From Hermodice carunculata (Eukaryota > Annelida > Polychaeta > Eunicida > Amphinomidae), in the NCBI GenBank assembly GCA_964020975.1, contig OZ026619.1, positions 6,869,222-6,933,221 of the forward strand: a stretch of DNA of 64,000 nucleotides, in the 5' to 3' direction. Each line of letters opens with the position of its first letter. Position 1 is the stretch's first letter. The notes under the pieces are model-generated. The model saw only the letters and a program-made list of their open reading frames with translations, did not search any database and was not told the origin of the DNA. The position numbers and the translations under genes were made by a program. This document shows, piece after piece, positions 61,271 to 64,000 of this stretch.

Positions 61271-61398
61271 CCTCACAGCTGTAAAGTTTCTCTGTTCCGC
61301 GGAAACCCATTTCCAGCCCCGGAAGCGTGTTTGACAGGCCCAGGTTCCAGCACGTTCGTGAATCGTTATCATTTATCACACTTGATCGATAACGTATT
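61271..61398 (-). CDS. Candidate exon on the - strand, discoidin-like motif
   Basis: A 128-bp exon, phase 2 to 1, with acceptor CATGTCTTCTCAG and donor GAGG|GTAACC on the - strand. It encodes RYRSSVINDNDSRTCWNLGL and LEMGFRGTEKLYSCEG. The I-N-D-x-D-S-x-T-C-W stretch resembles the V-D-G-x-x-x-T-C-W motif common in discoidin/fucolectin-type domains; this is an impression only. Confidence 0.38.
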
Positions 61399-61644
61399 CT
61401 GAGAAGACATGACATAATTTCCATAAAGCCGGGTAAGTTTGAGACTTTGGTATGAACAAAACTGTGGAAATTTCCCGGACGCAAAAAAAGGCAAAGGCAC
61501 CGCCCATGTGCGCATGCCCAGTAGGTGACGATGAAAATCAAATCTACAGACTAGATACTGAGCAGTCTTCTGATTGGATGATTTAACGTTCTGTTATGTC
61601 CAATATTTACATATGTTAATGGTAAAAGCTCGCTGACGCTCGCT

Positions 61645-61657
61645 AATAATAATAATG

Positions 61658-61694
<37 letters not shown>

Positions 61695-61695
61695 T

Positions 61696-61726
<31 letters not shown>

Positions 61727-61810
61727 AATGATGATGATGATGATGATGATGATGACGACGACGATGATGATGATGATGATGATGATGATGATAATAATAA
61801 TAATAATAAT
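61645..61810. repeat. (AAT)n/(GAT)n compound microsatellite
   Basis: AAT units, then about 30 GAT units with GAC interruptions, then AAT units. Met- and Ile-rich frames are artefacts. Confidence 0.95.
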
Positions 61811-62379
61811 GTTCTTTGATGCAGGCATTGGGATCATTGTAGCCCTTGTTTTTTTACCCACGGTACATAAAGTGCCGGAGGGTATTGTGGTCCCCTGCGT
61901 CGTCCGTCCGTCCGCCCGTGTATTGCTTGACGGTGACTTGTGGGATATGTACCAGTTACTTTGCCTATTTAGAAACATTATTGTCTTTCTGTGTAAATAG
62001 TGCATAATCTGTGGGTTAATAATATAACATCTATGCACGTTACTTTACCCTATTGCATCAGGGCAGGTGACTCTAATTTCTACGGGGAGAGCTCATGGTG
62101 CCAGATACCTAAGTTGTGCCTGATAAAAAAGGGAGTTCATCATCGAACATTGCACACAGTGCCCACTGCGGGCGTCGACAGGCTAGCGCCGGCTGTGGTT
62201 TATGGCATAATGAGAATGGTGATTTATCAGCAGACGGTGCGTACGAATACCCCCAGACTGTTGCCTTCATCAAGTCATAGTGTTCTCAATCTTTTTAGCG
62301 ATTAAGATATTGGATTAGTGAATCATATAATTGAATCCTTTGCAGTGTATTCCATATTGAGACGTCCGTCCGACTTGTC

Positions 62380-62815
62380 GATGTTACTGCGATATCTCAA
62401 AACATAGTCACCGTAGCTGTACCAATTGTTTTTTATGCACCTTATAATGGCCCGGGTTCCTATTGAAAACCAGTTTCCTCTAAAAAATTTTATGAAATTT
62501 TTAATGTGTCTATTTCAAGGCCGTCTGAGTGATACACAAGGAGACGACGTTATGATAATATCAAGAAAAATATTCACCGTAGGTTTACCAAATTTTTGTC
62601 ACAGTAGAACGTTGTGATGGACCAGGTTCCTATTGAAAACCAGCGTCTTCTGATGATATTTAAACTTTCTATGAAACTTTAAAGTATTTATTTCAAGGCT
62701 GTCTGAGTGGCGCACAAAGGAACGACGTTACCATAATATCTCAACAAGGATCCATCGTAGCTTCATCCTTTGGAGCAGTTACACGGCATTATGGGACCTG
62801 TTCTAAATAGAGGCT
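62380..62815. repeat. Tandem repeat, about 165-180-bp unit, 2.5 copies
   Basis: GGTTCCTATTGAAAACCAG occurs at 62455 and 62635, with a decayed third near 62796. The block ATATCTCAA...(A/C)ACCGTAG(G/C)T occurs near 62388, 62553 and 62732, and ATTTCAAGGC(C/T)GTCTGAGTG occurs twice. A GTCCGTCCGTCCG stretch lies upstream near 61900. The order resembles other dispersed invertebrate repeats with an internal tandem core. Confidence 0.78.
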
Positions 62816-63588
62816 ACCTACAAATGCTTCTATGTATTATAGTTGAAAATATTCACTATTAAAAGTCCCAGCTTGCTGTGGCTAATTGTCCTAAAGGACA
62901 TTTTTTTGTCTAGAGCTTTGTGCGTTCATGGACAACAAGATGGAAATTGTAGTTCCATCTAAAAAAAAAGCAGAATTGATGAAAGAAATTGTGGGAGCCA
63001 AGGGTAATCCGTTCTCTGAACGCTTTTTTAATTAATCCCGTCCTCCCTGTGGCCATTTGAATCACACCCTCTTCTTTGCGTCGGGTGCAAATGGCCACAG
63101 TCAGACCGCAAATAAAAAACTACGGACTACAAACGCTCCCAATGACTGCAAAATAAATATTATTGTTATGTTCGAATACTTTAAATGGCCAACTTGCTAG
63201 TTATTTGAAGGCATTGTACAATTTACCTTCCAGAAAACAAAATGAAAAGAGGAAACATTATGACTATTTTGGGGGCGGACGGGGAACGTTGATCGTGTTC
63301 ACTTTTATATCATTTGACAACAGGTTGGTTACAAATCGGATGTATACATTTCACAAAATTGCCTTATAGTTTACTTCCAACAAACAGTATCAGTCAATTG
63401 AAAATGAAATTGGTTTAGGAACAAGAGTTCCCTATAACTAACAAGTCACGGGAAAATTAGACCAATAAAAGAACCGGCAATATTGAAGAACTAATGCAAT
63501 ACTTATATAAAGATAGCCATTAGCCAATAATATTTCAAATGCATACTGGCACAAACAATGTTTTACTTTTGTTGTTCTGGTCATACAG

Positions 63589-63790
63589 CTCTTTACATTG
63601 GAACGTCAATGGTGACAAAACAGGGAAACATTTGCACAGTCGGAGGCAATTTCCATTGTTTAGCAGTGTCGCAATTTCCATTGTTTAGCAGTGTCGGCGG
63701 TACCAGACACAGCTGATGTAAATATTACTGCCTGCACTTTCGTATACTACTGCAATGGTTTAATCCACCGTCCATTAGCTGAGTTCTGAA
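63589..63790 (+). pseudogene. Exon-like frame broken by a 25-bp tandem duplication
   Basis: After a strong acceptor (TTTTGTTGTTCTGGTCATACAG) a phase-1 frame encodes LYIGTSMVTKQGNICTVGGN then FHCLAVS. A 25-bp direct duplication (63646-63670 and 63671-63695) then shifts the frame. Beyond it, the frame that would follow a single copy reads SAVPDTADVNITACTFVYYC then NGLIHRPLAEF and a stop at 63790. Cysteine spacing and an N-I-T sequon suggest an extracellular protein; the family is unknown. It may be a pseudogene, an allele or an assembly error. A further small splice-bounded stretch lies at 63806-63840. Confidence 0.45.
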
Positions 63791-63805
63791 CTCAAAATTT
63801 TATAG

Positions 63806-63840
63806 GGCAACTGATGAAAGACTTCGTAATGTCATTGTAG
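63806..63840 (+). CDS. Candidate mini-exon
   Basis: 35 bp between acceptor AAAATTTTATAG and donor TAG|GTAAGT. One frame reads ATDERLRNVIV. Too short to support alone; it is noted because both splice sites are good and it lies just after the exon-like frame at 63589. Confidence 0.25.
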
Positions 63841-64000
63841 GTAAGTTATTCCGTTTTTTAATCAGAAAACAGCATTCAAATATTTATACCAGGGTGAAAG
63901 AATCTGTTTCGTGTCTGCATGGATATAAATATGGGGTATTGTGAAACATATAAGAATGTGTACGTAGCATATGTTTATTTGTGCAGAAAAGTGGTTGTGC

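Overview
The window reads as nuclear DNA of an invertebrate animal. It is AT-rich and intron-dense, full of microsatellites and minisatellites, carries CR1/L2-like LINEs, a Tc1-like relic and Harbinger-like MITEs, and encodes extracellular domains (ShKT, fibrinogen-related) that are abundant in marine invertebrates. A lophotrochozoan or cephalochordate-type genome would fit, but I cannot name the species. No rRNA, tRNA, CRISPR or bacterial-type operon was seen.

The main content is a chain of at least 14 short exons on the + strand (6224 to 47925) that I assembled by hand from splice sites, intron phase and repeated cysteine motifs. Two runs are fully phase-compatible: six exons from 6224 to 17394 and three from 24358 to 26996. 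Two further runs lie at 39039-39890 and 46742-47925, with a single exon at 41171-41353. The encoded protein looks secreted or membrane-anchored. It is built of repeated cysteine-rich modules (C-F-P start, R-P-x-Y-T-C-V-K strand, C-P-I-S-G-G-F core, S-R-M-E-S-E-C segment, C-W-A-S-W segment), with an ShKT domain between the first and second. From memory these modules resemble the family catalogued as DUF7042-DUF7045 in large uncharacterised invertebrate proteins; this was not checked by a search. Introns are large, up to about 12 kb where intervening exons were not found, and hold most of the repeats.

Repeats by region: a 52-bp tandem array near 1.1 kb; a 5'-truncated LINE with a 13-bp target duplication at 8.4-9.5 kb; a diverged tandem duplication at 9.75-10.1 kb; GATATC palindromes at 21.7 kb; a satellite-like unit followed by a microsatellite at 23.2-23.8 kb, found again at 55.6-56.3 kb; a 60-bp array at 26.1-26.8 kb; a LINE nested in another LINE at 29.6-35.3 kb; two TIR elements with TTA target duplications at 36.6 and 42.8-43.6 kb; long (TA)n, (AAT)n and T/G-rich tracts; and a 180-bp tandem repeat at 62.4-62.8 kb.

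On the right side, the - strand carries the last exon of a fibrinogen-related (FReD, ficolin-like) gene at 59400-59662, with several phase-compatible but unidentified candidate exons upstream of it. A THAP zinc-finger relic (55.05-55.3 kb) and a decayed Tc1-like transposase (56.4-57.4 kb) lie between the two gene regions. At the right edge a + strand exon contains a 25-bp tandem duplication that breaks its frame.
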